Source of the DNA: CAYMLL01 sp964390645
GTDB lineage: Bacteria; Planctomycetota; UBA8108
Direction: 5' to 3'
Length of the DNA stretch: 51,105 nt
Assembly (NCBI GenBank): GCA_964390645.1
Contig: CAYMLL010000016.1
Span: forward strand, 1-51,105
Positions 9,061 through 21,500 of the stretch are shown piece after piece. The position numbers and the translations under genes are program-made. Every line of letters starts with the position of its first letter. Position 1 is the stretch's first letter. The notes beneath the pieces are model-generated. The model was not told the origin of the DNA. It was given only the letters and a program-made list of their open reading frames with translations, and did no database searches.

Positions 9061-10098
9061 ATGCCGCATCACGACGTCGTCCTGATCCCCGGTGACGGAA
9101 TCGGCCCGGAGGTGACCGCCGCCGTCCGGCGCGTTCTCGAAGTCGCCGGCGCGCCGATCGACTGGAAGGAGCGTCGGGCCGGTCTTGCCGCGGTGGAGGC
9201 GGGGGACGAGGTGCTTCCCGACGCGACCATCGACGCGATTCGGGAGCACGGAGTCGCGCTCAAGGGACCGTGTACGACACCGGTCGGCGGCGGCTTTCGC
9301 TCGGTCAACGTCGCGCTGCGCAAGAAGCTCGACCTCTACTCTGCCGTGCGGCCCGTGCGCTCGCTGGACGGGGTCGCGACGCGGTTTCACGACGTCGACA
9401 TCGTCGTCTTTCGCGAGAATACCGAGGGGCTCTACAGCGGCGTCGAGAACGAGATCACGGCCGGTGTCGTCACGAGCCTGAAGGTCGCCACCGAGCCCGC
9501 TTGTCTGCGTATCGCCCGCGCGGCGTTCGAGTACGGCGTGGAGCGCGGACGCGATCGTGTCACGGTCTTCCACAAGGCGAACATCATGAAGCTCACGGAC
9601 GGCCTCTTCCTGCGTTGCGCGCAACGCGTTCATGAGGAGGAGTTTCCGTCCTTCGGTTACGAGGAGCTCATCATCGACGCCGGCTGCATGAAGCTCGTGC
9701 AGGATCCGTCGCGCTTCGACATCCTGCTGCTCGAGAACCTCTACGGTGACGTCGTCAGCGATCTTTGCGCCGGCTTCGTCGGGGGGCTCGGCGTCGTTCC
9801 GGGGGCGAACATCGGAGACGAGTGCGCGGTCTTCGAGGCCGTTCACGGCTCGGCGCCCGACATCGCCGGCAAGGGAGTCGCCAACCCTCTGGCCCTGCTG
9901 ATGTCGGCCGTGATGATGCTCAATCATCTCGCGCGCACCGCCGGCGACGAGCGCTGCCGTGATGCCGCGGATGCGATCAAGCGCGCCTACGACGCGGCAC
10001 TGGCTGCCGGAGAGAGGACTCACGACCTCGGCGGGGAGCTCGGAACGAAGGCGTTCGCGGAGGCGGTGACGCGGCGGCTCGGGAAGCCGGGTCGCTAG
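9061..10098 (+). CDS. NAD-type isocitrate dehydrogenase family (isocitrate/isopropylmalate dehydrogenase superfamily)
   Basis: ATG 9061 follows a perfect AGGAGG (9047-9052) with eight-base spacing. The product is 345 aa, the usual length for the homo-oligomeric NAD/IDH3-like branch. Family motifs in order are LIPGDGIGPEVT at the N-terminus, KGPCTTPVGGGFRSVNVALR with the substrate-binding Ser and Arg, YSAVRPVRS, FRENTEGLYSG, the KANIMK lysine region, and NLYGDVVSDLCAGFVGGLGVVPGANIG, which carries the metal-binding Asp residues. HGSAPDIAGKGVANP near the end fits NAD rather than NADP binding. The enzyme would oxidatively decarboxylate isocitrate to 2-oxoglutarate in the cytoplasm (TCA cycle). 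Isopropylmalate or homoisocitrate dehydrogenase is the main alternative; the NVALRKKLDLYSAVRP stretch favours isocitrate. It lies 66 bases after CotH1, appears functionally unrelated to it, and could still be cotranscribed. Confidence 0.87.
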   Translation: MPHHDVVLIPGDGIGPEVTAAVRRVLEVAGAPIDWKERRAGLAAVEAGDEVLPDATIDAIREHGVALKGPCTTPVGGGFRSVNVALRKKLDLYSAVRPVRSLDGVATRFHDVDIVVFRENTEGLYSGVENEITAGVVTSLKVATEPACLRIARAAFEYGVERGRDRVTVFHKANIMKLTDGLFLRCAQRVHEEEFPSFGYEELIIDAGCMKLVQDPSRFDILLLENLYGDVVSDLCAGFVGGLGVVPGANIGDECAVFEAVHGSAPDIAGKGVANPLALLMSAVMMLNHLARTAGDERCRDAADAIKRAYDAALAAGERTHDLGGELGTKAFAEAVTRRLGKPGR

Positions 10099-10346
10099 CC
10101 CGGCGAGGGCCCCGAGCCGGCCCGGCCCTCGACCCCGTCGCGCTCGGCGGTTGCTGCGTCCGTGTTCACTTGCCGCGTTTGTGGTCACGATGCTGACCAT
10201 CCGAGGTGCGGCGCTGGCCTCGGGGCCGCTTTCTGCGGGCTCCGCCGCGATGGAACGGGCTTTGCTTTTTCTGCTTCCGTCTTCTTCCGGAAAAGGGCGC
10301 GGCCCTTCCTCCCGGCTCCTTCCAGCCCAATCCGATTCGGCCGGGT

Positions 10347-10380
10347 CCTCGCGTACCCCCCGTGCGCGAGGGCCTTTTTT
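10347..10380 (+). terminator. Rho-independent terminator downstream of the isocitrate dehydrogenase gene
   Basis: CCTCGCG (10347-10353) pairs perfectly with CGCGAGG (10365-10371). The helix can extend inward by a U-G, A-U and C-G pair, leaving a five-base C loop. After two C residues comes a run of six Ts (10375-10380). It lies about 250 bases past the dehydrogenase stop, so a long 3' UTR or an unrecognised small transcript would end here. Confidence 0.68.
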
Positions 10381-10385
10381 CTCGT

Positions 10386-10438
10386 GGGCTCTGCGGGGTT
10401 TCCTTGCGGGCTCTGCGGGGTTTCCTTGCGGGCTCTGC
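10386..10438. repeat. 22-bp tandem repeat, about 2.4 copies
   Basis: Two identical copies of GGGCTCTGCGGGGTTTCCTTGC occupy 10386-10407 and 10408-10429, followed by the first nine bases of a third copy. The repeat sits between the terminator and the promoter of the thioredoxin-like gene, in a T-rich stretch unlike the flanking coding DNA. No reading frame with recognisable protein character crosses it. Confidence 0.85.
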
Positions 10439-10448
10439 CGGGCCCGGC

Positions 10449-10478
10449 TTGACTTCCCTGCCGCTCGTCGGCGAAAAT
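10449..10478 (+). promoter_or_regulatory. Putative sigma70-type promoter of the thioredoxin-like gene
   Basis: TTGACT (10449-10454) and GAAAAT (10473-10478) are 18 bases apart, close to the -35/-10 consensus. A transcript starting near 10485 would have a 5' leader of about 45 bases, ending in a clear GGAGGT site just before ATG 10531. This is pattern reading only. Confidence 0.4.
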
Positions 10479-10530
10479 CGTCGGGTCCTTGTCGGCTTCC
10501 TTCACGCAACCCCCTCTCCGGGAGGTGGAT

Positions 10531-11124
10531 ATGAAACACGTCGGGATCTTGCTCGCGGCCTGCCTTCTCGCGGTCGTCGTCACTCCTGCGGCTCGGGCCG
10601 GCTGACGCGGCGGGGCGGGCGCCGGTGGCGTCCTCAGCGGTGTCAAGCTCCCTTCCGTCCGGTGGGAGAGCACGAGCCTCGTCGACGTCGAGATCGCCAG
10701 GGGACGCGGTCGGAGCAAGACCGTCGTCACCGGGAAGGATCTCAGTGTCTTCCAGCAGGCCGCCAAGGACGGTAAGCCGGTGCTGCTCTACTTCCACGCG
10801 GACAAGAGCAAGTCGATGGCGAAGAACTGCGCGACGCTCGATCGGCTGACTTTCCGGCAGAAGGGGGTCACCGGACTGGCGCGGCAGTTCCACCCGGTGC
10901 GTCTCGATGCGTCGAAGACCGATCGCGCTCTCCTGAAGCGTTTCGGTGTCAGGACCGCGCCGACCCTGGTCTTCGTCGACCGGAACGGCAAGGCGCTCAA
11001 GAAGGTCAGCGGCAAGTCGGCGACATCCGTCAAGGCGCTCGTCGCCGTGATGAAGGCCGTGCTGAAGAAGAACGCGAAGACCAGCCCTGCCGCCTCCGTC
11101 TCGTCGACGAGGGGCAAGGCCTAG
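10531..11124 (+). pseudogene. Secreted thioredoxin-like protein interrupted by an in-frame TGA after the signal peptide
   Basis: ATG 10531 is preceded by GGAGGT (10521-10526) and encodes a textbook signal peptide (MKHVGILLAACLLAVVVTPAARA, then G). The next codon, 10603-10605, is TGA. The same frame then stays open to TAG 11122-11124 and encodes a Gly-rich linker and a thioredoxin-like domain: KPVLLYFHADKSKSMAKNC, a VRLDAS strand, FGVRTAPTLVFVDRNG with the usual cis-Pro, and a final helix ending in a Lys-rich tail. The CxxC active site is absent; only one Cys remains, so it is not an ordinary disulfide reductase. No plausible downstream start would restore a signal peptide. Either the stop is a sequencing error or recent mutation (for example GGA or CGA to TGA in the linker), or it is read through. 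Selenocysteine is unlikely at this non-catalytic position. Confidence 0.7.
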
Positions 11125-11427
11125 GCGCGAGTTTTGCCATCGCCCGTTGGCAAGGTCTGCCTCGATCGACCTGCTGGGGAGTGCTCACGAGTTTCCGCAC
11201 ACCTGCCTGCGTCGGCAGGGTGTCGGCAAGCTTCCGGCTGACCCTTCCGGGGAACAGCTCCGTCGCCGAGCCCCGTTCTGGCTTCGCCCGGCTACGGTGG
11301 AGCAGAATGCTCCATGGGGCGTCCGCGCCGATCGACTTCGCAAGATCGACTCGTCGGACCCCCTCGCTCGGCCTCGGGCCGACGGGGCGAGCTCCGAGAC
11401 AGCCTCTTTTCGTTGTCGTGACTCGGA
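11125..11427. other. Convergent intergenic region, no gene seen
   Basis: It separates the thioredoxin-like gene (+) from the large lipoprotein gene (-). A short TTGCCA/TGGCAA hairpin lies near its left end but has no T tract after it on either strand. No reading frame here has a start, a Shine-Dalgarno site and protein-like composition. Confidence 0.4.
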
Positions 11428-14148
11428 TCAGGGGCCGGTCACGGCGGCGGTCGGAATTCCCTCGATGTAGAGCAGCTCGGCATCGTCCGGTATCGTCGTG
11501 TCGATGTCGGGTGCTGTGAACGCCGGCAGGTCCACGTCGAGGTCGATGGTATCCGTGAGCGTAAGGTCCGGTGCGGAACCGAGCGGGAACTCGGTGGTGT
11601 ATCCGAGGAAGAGGCCGATGTCCTCGGCCTTCACCACGTAGGTGGTCAGCCCGTCACCCGCGTCGGTGAGCTCCGTTCCGTCGGGGATGCGAACGTTGTT
11701 AGCCAGAATCGCCGGGATCTGCTCGCCTGTGAACGCGACCTTCTCGAGCTCGAACCAGGTGTCCGGGAGTCCGTGAAGGTGGCCGTCGTAGACTGCTGAG
11801 AAGGAGAGCCACTCTCCCTCGGGGTTGCCGGCGACGATGTCGTCGGTGCGGGCGAGCGAGATCGGCTCGAGGCGGATCGGCTCCGAGAGGAGGACGAATG
11901 CGCCATCGCCATCGACGAGATAGGTCACCCCGCCCCAGTCCTCGCCGTCCGCCTGGTACTCCCAGTTGAACAGAATCGAGTCGGCCAGGGTCGAGTTGTC
12001 GCCGTCGATGCGCAGTCCCCAGAGGTCGATCGTCACGACGTCGCCGACATCGATCCCGCTGCTCGCATCTCCCTCGCTGACCTGGGCGTACTCGAGGAGC
12101 AGGTAGTTCGCCGACTCCGGGTCGGTGTTGAGCGTGTATTTCGAGTTCTGATCGGGTTCCCACGGCTCGACGAGCACAGTGCCTGGACTGAAGACCGTGC
12201 TCAGATCGTCTGTCGGTTTGGCGACCTTCTGGGTCTCCATGAAGACCGCGTAGTCGTCGGCGTCGTCGTTCTCGGCCACGCGTGTCACACGCAGGTTGGC
12301 GCCCCGGTTGTTGACGAACTGCTCACGTCCGACGTCGAAGTGGAATTCGCGGTCAGCCTGCTCGTCGAAGGTCGGCGTCCAGGTCGTGAAGTCGAAATCG
12401 GTCAGCGTCTTCTCGACCCAGCCGGTCGAAGTCGCCACGCCGCTGAAGTCGCCGGTGTACTGGATGTAGGTGCGGCCGCCGACGCTGCAGAAGAGCTCGC
12501 CGTCCGACCACCGGGGATCGGTGGTGTCGAGCGGCGTGCCGGTCGACGTCCACCGGCCCCCTTCTTCGCTCCAGGTCGCCTCGTAGAAGCCGGGAGTGAC
12601 GGCGGCGGGGTCGTAGATGTAGTTCTGGCAGACGAACCCGCCCATTCCGTCGTCGCCGCAGAACTCGACGAAGATATCGCGCTGATCTCCGTCGCCCGAG
12701 TAGGAGAGCGTTTCGAGCCGGCTGGTGAAGTCGACTGTGCTCGCGCAGTCGCCCGAGCCGTCGTCGCCGACGCACTCCTCCCAGCGTTCCGTTCCCTGGT
12801 TCCAGCGCAGACGGAGGTCGTTCCAGAGCCAGATCTCGGCGGGGATGCCCTCGAGCTGCGCGAGGCTTCCGGGGACGAGCTCGACGCGTGCCAGGGCGCC
12901 CTGGAACGCGCGCACGGTGTAGGTCGGTGCCACGTCGTCCTGCGAGCTGTCGTTGCGAACGACGGAGTCGCCGTCTTCGAGCGGGTTGCCGGGTATCCAG
13001 AGCTCGTGGCGATCCTGCCACGCGCCGTACCAGCCGAATCGAGCGGCGGCCTGCGCGCCGACGCGCACCGAGAAGCCGAAGCTCCGATCGTGCTCGACGT
13101 TCCTGCCGCTTTCTCCGTCGAACAGACGGTAGCGGTGGACGATCTCGTGATCCTCGCCGCGGTCGAACGAGATGACCTGGGTCCCGTCGTCGATCGACAG
13201 GTAGTTTTCGTTGTACGAGAACGAGACTTCCTTGACCGGCGGTCCGCCCGAACAGTCGACGCCGCCTGGTTCACCGTGACACGAGGACCAGTCCGGATAC
13301 TCGACTTTTCCGTATCCGCCGGATTGTGATCGCAAGACGATGGCGCGCGTTCCCATCGTCACCTGGCTCTGTCCGCCCATGCCATCGTCCATGACCTCCG
13401 TGAAGCTCTCTTCGACGGTCAGGCGAGTCATGCCGTCGTCCTGAACCTCCGACGTGGCATGGAAGAAGCCGTCTGGATCCCCGCCCTGATCCACGTCGGA
13501 GAAACTCGCCCTCAGGGTCCACGAGCCGAGGTCGGCGAGCGTGCCGTCGTCGTTCGCGGTCGGCTCCTGCGTGATGTCCGCCTGTGCGCGGATGATCTGG
13601 ACACCGCCGGATACGGGATCCTGCTCCAGGATCTTGATCTGAACGCGGTAGATGCCGCCGGAGTAGAACGAGCGAACGTACCACTCCTGGAGATTCGTCT
13701 GCGTGACACCACCGTTGCCTTCGTCCGTCCATGCCACGAGCGTCTTGTACCATCCGTTGTGGACTTGATCCGAGTGGTTCGTCTGTCGAACCGAGTCGAA
13801 GACCTGCTCGATGATGTCGAAAACGTCGAGCACCTGGATCTCGACGAACTTCTTGACCTGGAGGTTGTGGTAGTCGGAGTCCTGTGGCAAGTCGGACACC
13901 GAGCGGTGAAAATTCGCCCGCAGCGCCACGAGAGCGCTGTCGATTCCGTCGCGCGCGGCGCGACCCAGCCGGACCTCCGCGCCGCCGACCGAAGGCGACA
14001 CGGGGGATATCTCCGTCGGCAGCTCCACCCCGGCGGTCAGCGCTCCTCCGGATCCTCCTGAGCCGCCGCACGACGTCAACATGGAGGAGATTCCGGAACA
14101 CATGACCACGACGATGACGGAAAACACCCGCTGGGTCCGATGATGCAT
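11428..14148 (-). CDS. Large secreted lipoprotein of unknown function (906 aa)
   Basis: The frame is open well beyond this start on the minus strand, but ATG 14148 is well supported. GGAGGT (complement of 14157-14162) lies eight bases upstream, and the product begins with a lipoprotein signal peptide (MHHRTQRVFSVIVVVMCSGISSMLTSC; lipobox LTSC) followed by a Gly/Ser linker. The mature protein is acidic, rich in Asp, Gly, Trp and Tyr, and probably all-beta. It has short recurring acidic motifs (DDGMGG twice, VGDDGSGDC once) and paired Cys residues (SSCHGEPGGVDC, FCGDDGMGGFVC). The last ~100 residues are Asp/Thr/Leu-rich. I do not recognise a family. It is divergent from the TolB-amidohydrolase gene, with 222 bases between starts, so the two may share a control region. 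Membrane anchoring is inferred from the lipobox. Confidence 0.75.
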   Translation of the reverse strand: MHHRTQRVFSVIVVVMCSGISSMLTSCGGSGGSGGALTAGVELPTEISPVSPSVGGAEVRLGRAARDGIDSALVALRANFHRSVSDLPQDSDYHNLQVKKFVEIQVLDVFDIIEQVFDSVRQTNHSDQVHNGWYKTLVAWTDEGNGGVTQTNLQEWYVRSFYSGGIYRVQIKILEQDPVSGGVQIIRAQADITQEPTANDDGTLADLGSWTLRASFSDVDQGGDPDGFFHATSEVQDDGMTRLTVEESFTEVMDDGMGGQSQVTMGTRAIVLRSQSGGYGKVEYPDWSSCHGEPGGVDCSGGPPVKEVSFSYNENYLSIDDGTQVISFDRGEDHEIVHRYRLFDGESGRNVEHDRSFGFSVRVGAQAAARFGWYGAWQDRHELWIPGNPLEDGDSVVRNDSSQDDVAPTYTVRAFQGALARVELVPGSLAQLEGIPAEIWLWNDLRLRWNQGTERWEECVGDDGSGDCASTVDFTSRLETLSYSGDGDQRDIFVEFCGDDGMGGFVCQNYIYDPAAVTPGFYEATWSEEGGRWTSTGTPLDTTDPRWSDGELFCSVGGRTYIQYTGDFSGVATSTGWVEKTLTDFDFTTWTPTFDEQADREFHFDVGREQFVNNRGANLRVTRVAENDDADDYAVFMETQKVAKPTDDLSTVFSPGTVLVEPWEPDQNSKYTLNTDPESANYLLLEYAQVSEGDASSGIDVGDVVTIDLWGLRIDGDNSTLADSILFNWEYQADGEDWGGVTYLVDGDGAFVLLSEPIRLEPISLARTDDIVAGNPEGEWLSFSAVYDGHLHGLPDTWFELEKVAFTGEQIPAILANNVRIPDGTELTDAGDGLTTYVVKAEDIGLFLGYTTEFPLGSAPDLTLTDTIDLDVDLPAFTAPDIDTTIPDDAELLYIEGIPTAAVTGP

Positions 14149-14370
14149 GGCTGTCGACCTCCGGAGGCAAGTTGAAACGACGAAGTGGAGACGTGGCGCA
14201 TCCGCTGGCTGCCGTCTTCTCGTTCGGAACCAGGCCGGCGGGCCTTGAGAGTAATCCGTGTCGATGCTCGGCTGCGCGTTGGCCCGGCCGGAGGGCATTT
14301 TGGTCTGGAGATCGATGTCCCGGAGACGATGATGGGAAGTTCCGACAAGGAACACGAGGAGGACAGAAGC

Positions 14371-17685
<3,315 letters not shown>

Positions 17686-17753
17686 CCGTCCTGACGCGAC
17701 ATGACCGGCTCGGTGGGGTAGACTCCAGGGCTCTTTCGGTGGAGGCGGTGACC

Positions 17754-18515
17754 ATGCCCGGTATTTCGGTTCACATTCTCGGCAGCGGCAACGCTTTCAA
17801 CTCCGACGGCCGCGGCAGCCATGCCGTGCTGATCGACCGCCGGGACGGAGCGACGATCCTCGTAGACGCCGGACCGACTGTGGGGCTCTCCATCGAGCAG
17901 TTTCGCGTCGACTCGGAGTCGATCGACACGGTCTTCTTCACGCACCTGCATGGCGACCACGTCGCGGGGTGGCCCTTCCTCTTCTTGCGCCTCGTCTACC
18001 TCGATCGGCGCACGCGTCCGCTCGACGTCTACGGTCCTGTCGGCGTGCGGCAGACGCTCGAGGGACTCGTCGGCCTCTGCTACGGTGAGATCGCCGGGTC
18101 GGGCCAGGCCGGCTTCGAGATCCGCTACCACGAGCTGCCGGTGGAGGCCGCGACGGCGGTCGAGTGCGGAGTGGGCGTCATCGTCGACATCGAGCCGATG
18201 GATCACCACGAGACGTCGATCGGCTACCGCTTCGAGATGGCCGGCTCTCGCATCGCGGTCAGCGGTGACACACGCTGGTGCGAGGGGGTCGAGGAACTCG
18301 CGTCGAAGGCCGATCTCCTGATCCTCGAGTGCACGACGGTGGAGCCGGGCGAGGCGAAGCACATCTCGCTCGCGGATGTTCGCGAGCACCGCTCCCGCCT
18401 GAAGGACTGCGCGACGATGCTCGTCCACACGTCGGATGCGGTGGCGCAGGCGTTCGAGGCGGACCCGATCGACCGGGTGATGGTGGCCGACGACGGGCTG
18501 AGGCTCGAGATGTAG
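17754..18515 (+). CDS. MBL-fold metallo-hydrolase (RNase Z/lactonase-like)
   Basis: ATG 17754 is preceded by GGAGG (17741-17745) at eight bases and gives 253 aa without a signal peptide. The frame is open further upstream, but the Shine-Dalgarno site fixes this start. The metallo-beta-lactamase motif is HLHGDH (H64, H66, D68, H69) with upstream LGSGNAFNSDGRGSHAVLI, which is typical of the RNase Z/PqqB-like subgroup. Later SGDTRWCEGV supplies the bridging Asp, and LVHTS near the end supplies a final His. The enzyme would bind two Zn ions and hydrolyse a phosphodiester, lactone or similar bond in the cytoplasm. It is shorter than true RNase Z and I see no exosite arm, so tRNA processing is not claimed. 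It may be cotranscribed with the upstream amidohydrolase. Confidence 0.83.
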   Translation: MPGISVHILGSGNAFNSDGRGSHAVLIDRRDGATILVDAGPTVGLSIEQFRVDSESIDTVFFTHLHGDHVAGWPFLFLRLVYLDRRTRPLDVYGPVGVRQTLEGLVGLCYGEIAGSGQAGFEIRYHELPVEAATAVECGVGVIVDIEPMDHHETSIGYRFEMAGSRIAVSGDTRWCEGVEELASKADLLILECTTVEPGEAKHISLADVREHRSRLKDCATMLVHTSDAVAQAFEADPIDRVMVADDGLRLEM

Positions 18516-18597
18516 CGGCCGCGGCGGGGCTCCCTGCTACTTCGAGTCCCCCCGTGCTACCATGTGAGCTCTGACGCTATTCCACGAGGAGCTCGCG

Positions 18598-21500
18598 ATG
18601 CACACTCTTGCTGCCGTCGTCTGTCTGTCGGCCCTCGCTGCGGGTCCGGAGTACCTCGACGACCGATTTCAGATCCCCGCTGGCTTTCGAATTTACAGGG
18701 CTGCCCACCGCGACCTCTGCGGGGCGAGCCTCGATATCACCTTCGACGGAGAGGGACGTCTGCTCGTCGGTGACGGTCGGAGCGTGCGTCGTCTGGCGGA
18801 CGATGACGGTGACGGTGTCTACGATCGCTCGGATGTGATCGCCGAGGGGCTCGGGGGACGCGGTCCCCAGGGGCTGCTGGTCTACGGAGACCAGCTCTAC
18901 GCGGTGGGTGGCGACGGTGTGCAGGTCTTCGACGGCTATCGCTCCGGGGATCGACCAAAGCGCCGTGGCCGCATCGGCGAGCGCTTCAACACCGGCGGTG
19001 ATCACGACGCCCATACGATTCTGCGCGGACATGACGGATACCTCTACTTCATCACGGGCGACGGTGGTGGCACCAAGGACCGCCGCCACATCACGCAAGA
19101 GCGTTCTCCCGTGCTGTTCGAGCGGGCCTGCTCGGTGTTTCGCATCTCGCCGGACGGCAAGGAGTGGGAGTGTGTCGGATCGGGCGGGCGCAACTCGCCG
19201 AACGTCGGGATCAACTACCTCGCGGAGATGTTCAGCTTCGACAGCGACATGGAGTGGCACGTCGATCTGCCCTGGTGGCGTCCGGTGCGTATCCACCACT
19301 GGCTGCAGGGCGGCGATCAGGGCTGGCAGGGAGTCGGCGCCTACCCGCCGTACTACATCGACTGTCTGCCGGGAATCGTCGACGTCGGCCGTGGCTCGCC
19401 GGACTGGGGAGTGTTCTACGAGCATGACGGGCTTCCTCGTAGATACCGTGATGCTTACCTTTGCTGCGACTACACGTGGAAGTCGCCGACGACGAACGGC
19501 TACTCGACGACCGGACAACTCTACGCGTTCTTCTTCGAGCGCAAGGGCGCGGGCTGGGTCGCGAAGCCGGAGATCCTCGTCAAGCCGAAGCCCGGCGCCA
19601 GGGACGAAGGCGGTCGTCGGATCGCCTTCGGGCTCGTCGATGTCGCGGTCGCTCCGGACGGCAGCCTGTTTCTTTCGGAGCACAACCAGGGGGTCTGGCG
19701 CGTCATCTGGGATCCCGACCGCAAGAAGACCGTGAACGGCGCGCCGGCGGTCTCTCCCCCGCGCAAGGAGCTCCCCGGTGACGACGCGGCGAAGCTCGAG
19801 CGCCTGGTCTCGCTGCCGCAGCCCGCGTCCGAGTGGAGCCGCCTGCGCGAGGTCGAGATTCGCGAGACGATAGCCGGGGACGGAGTGGCCGCGCTGACTG
19901 CTCTGGTGCGCGACGGTGGGCAGGACGTCCGGCGGCGACTGCGCGCGATCCGGCTCCTGGCTCCGCGATTCGAGACTCTCCCTCCTGAGCTTCTCGTCGA
20001 TCTCGTGAACGACGGCAGCTGGGAGGTCCGTGCGCAGGCGGCGTGGCTGCTGGGCCTGCGCGGTGAGGAGGCGGACGCGGAGATTGTGCGTCGCGAGCTT
20101 CTCGACGACTCCGACGCGTTCGTACGACGTCGCGCGCTCGAGGCTCTGATCCGAAGCGACGTGCCGTCCGCTTGGATCGGGCAGCTCGTCGCACGCCTCG
20201 ACAGCGGCGAGCGGCTCGAGCGCTACGCTGCGATGATCGCTCTGAGCCACCATCCGACGAGCGCCTTTCTCGACGCTGGAGTTGCACGCGACTCTGCGCA
20301 GGCGAAGCTCCGCACACTCGTCGCCGCGTCTCTGCGGCGGGAGCGGGCGCCGGCCGAGGTTGCGCGGGGAGTGTTGACGGGGTCGCTCCTCGAGCGGCTC
20401 GACGGCAGCTCGTCGGTCGAGGACCGACTCGACCTGCTGCGCACGATCAGCCTCTATCGCGAAGCCGTGCTCGAGGACGATGCGGCCCGCGCCCGCGTCG
20501 AGCAACACCTGTTCGCGGGCTTTCCCGACGCCGACCCGGACCTGCGGCGAGAGCAGGCACGTCTGATCGGAGAGCTCGACGTCGGGGCAGGCTTCGAGAA
20601 GCTGCTCGCGGCGCTGGAGGCGGAGCCGGACCCTGTCGAGCAGTTCCATCTCGCCCGGTGCCTGTCGCGTCTGTCGACCGGCTGGACCGACGAGGCGGAG
20701 GCGCGTGCCGTGAGCTGGTTCCTGTCGACGCAGTCGGGGTGGTTTTCACAGTTCGGGGGCAAGGGGCGGCAGTTTCCCGGCTTCTGGGCGACGGTCGCCA
20801 ACGATTTTGTCCGTCGGCACGGCGCCGCGGTCCTCTTTCGCCTCTCGGAGCTGAAGCTCGACGGCACGCTCGGACGATCGGCGCTCGATGCCGTGGCCGC
20901 TTCGCCCGCCGCCGGGACGACGCTCGTCGGCGTGTACCGCTCGGTCGAGCAGTCCGAAGCGCGCTCCCGTCTGCTCGGCGTGCTGAGGCGGGTCCGAGGT
21001 CCGGAGGTAGCGGCGCTGGCGCGAGAGGAGTATCTGCGAGTGACGGACGCGAGCGCTCGTGGTCGTCTGCTGAGGGTGCTGGCCGCGCAGCCACCGTCGA
21101 AGGAGAACCGTGCCCTGCTGGTCGAGGGGCTCGACCACCGCGACGACGACGTCTTCCGGGACTGCTCCGTCGCGCTGTCGCGCTTCGAGGAGAAGGTCGA
21201 CGGGCGGCTGGCGCGCGTTCTCGTCACTCACCTGGTGCAGAGCCGGGGGCGCTTTCGCGCCTGCGAGAAGCTCCTCGTCGAGCGTGCAGGGGCGCGGCGC
21301 GACGGATACAGCGCGAAGCAGGACGTCCGGCGAGCTCCGAAAGACGGCGCCTGGAAGGAGGGCGTCGAGTTCTGGAAGAGCTGGTACACCGAGGCCTTCG
21401 GCGAGCCCTTCGAGCCGATCGCGCGAACCGGGGTCATGGAGAAGAGCGATGCGGCCGTGCGTGAGTTCCTTCTGGGCGATCGTGTCCGCGGCGGCGACTC

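Noticed and set aside
10386..10438. CRISPR array
   Set aside because: The 22-bp units are directly adjacent without spacers, and there are no cas genes.
10603..10605. Selenocysteine at the TGA of the thioredoxin-like gene
   Set aside because: The codon lies in the linker after the signal peptide, not in an active site, and I see no convincing SECIS hairpin directly after it.
7690..10893. Open minus-strand frame spanning CotH1, the dehydrogenase gene and the terminator region
   Set aside because: It crosses three unrelated plus-strand features and the tandem repeat, and has no family motif.
17754..18515. RNase Z for the MBL-fold protein
   Set aside because: It is too short and has no visible exosite arm; only the general metallo-hydrolase motif is supported.
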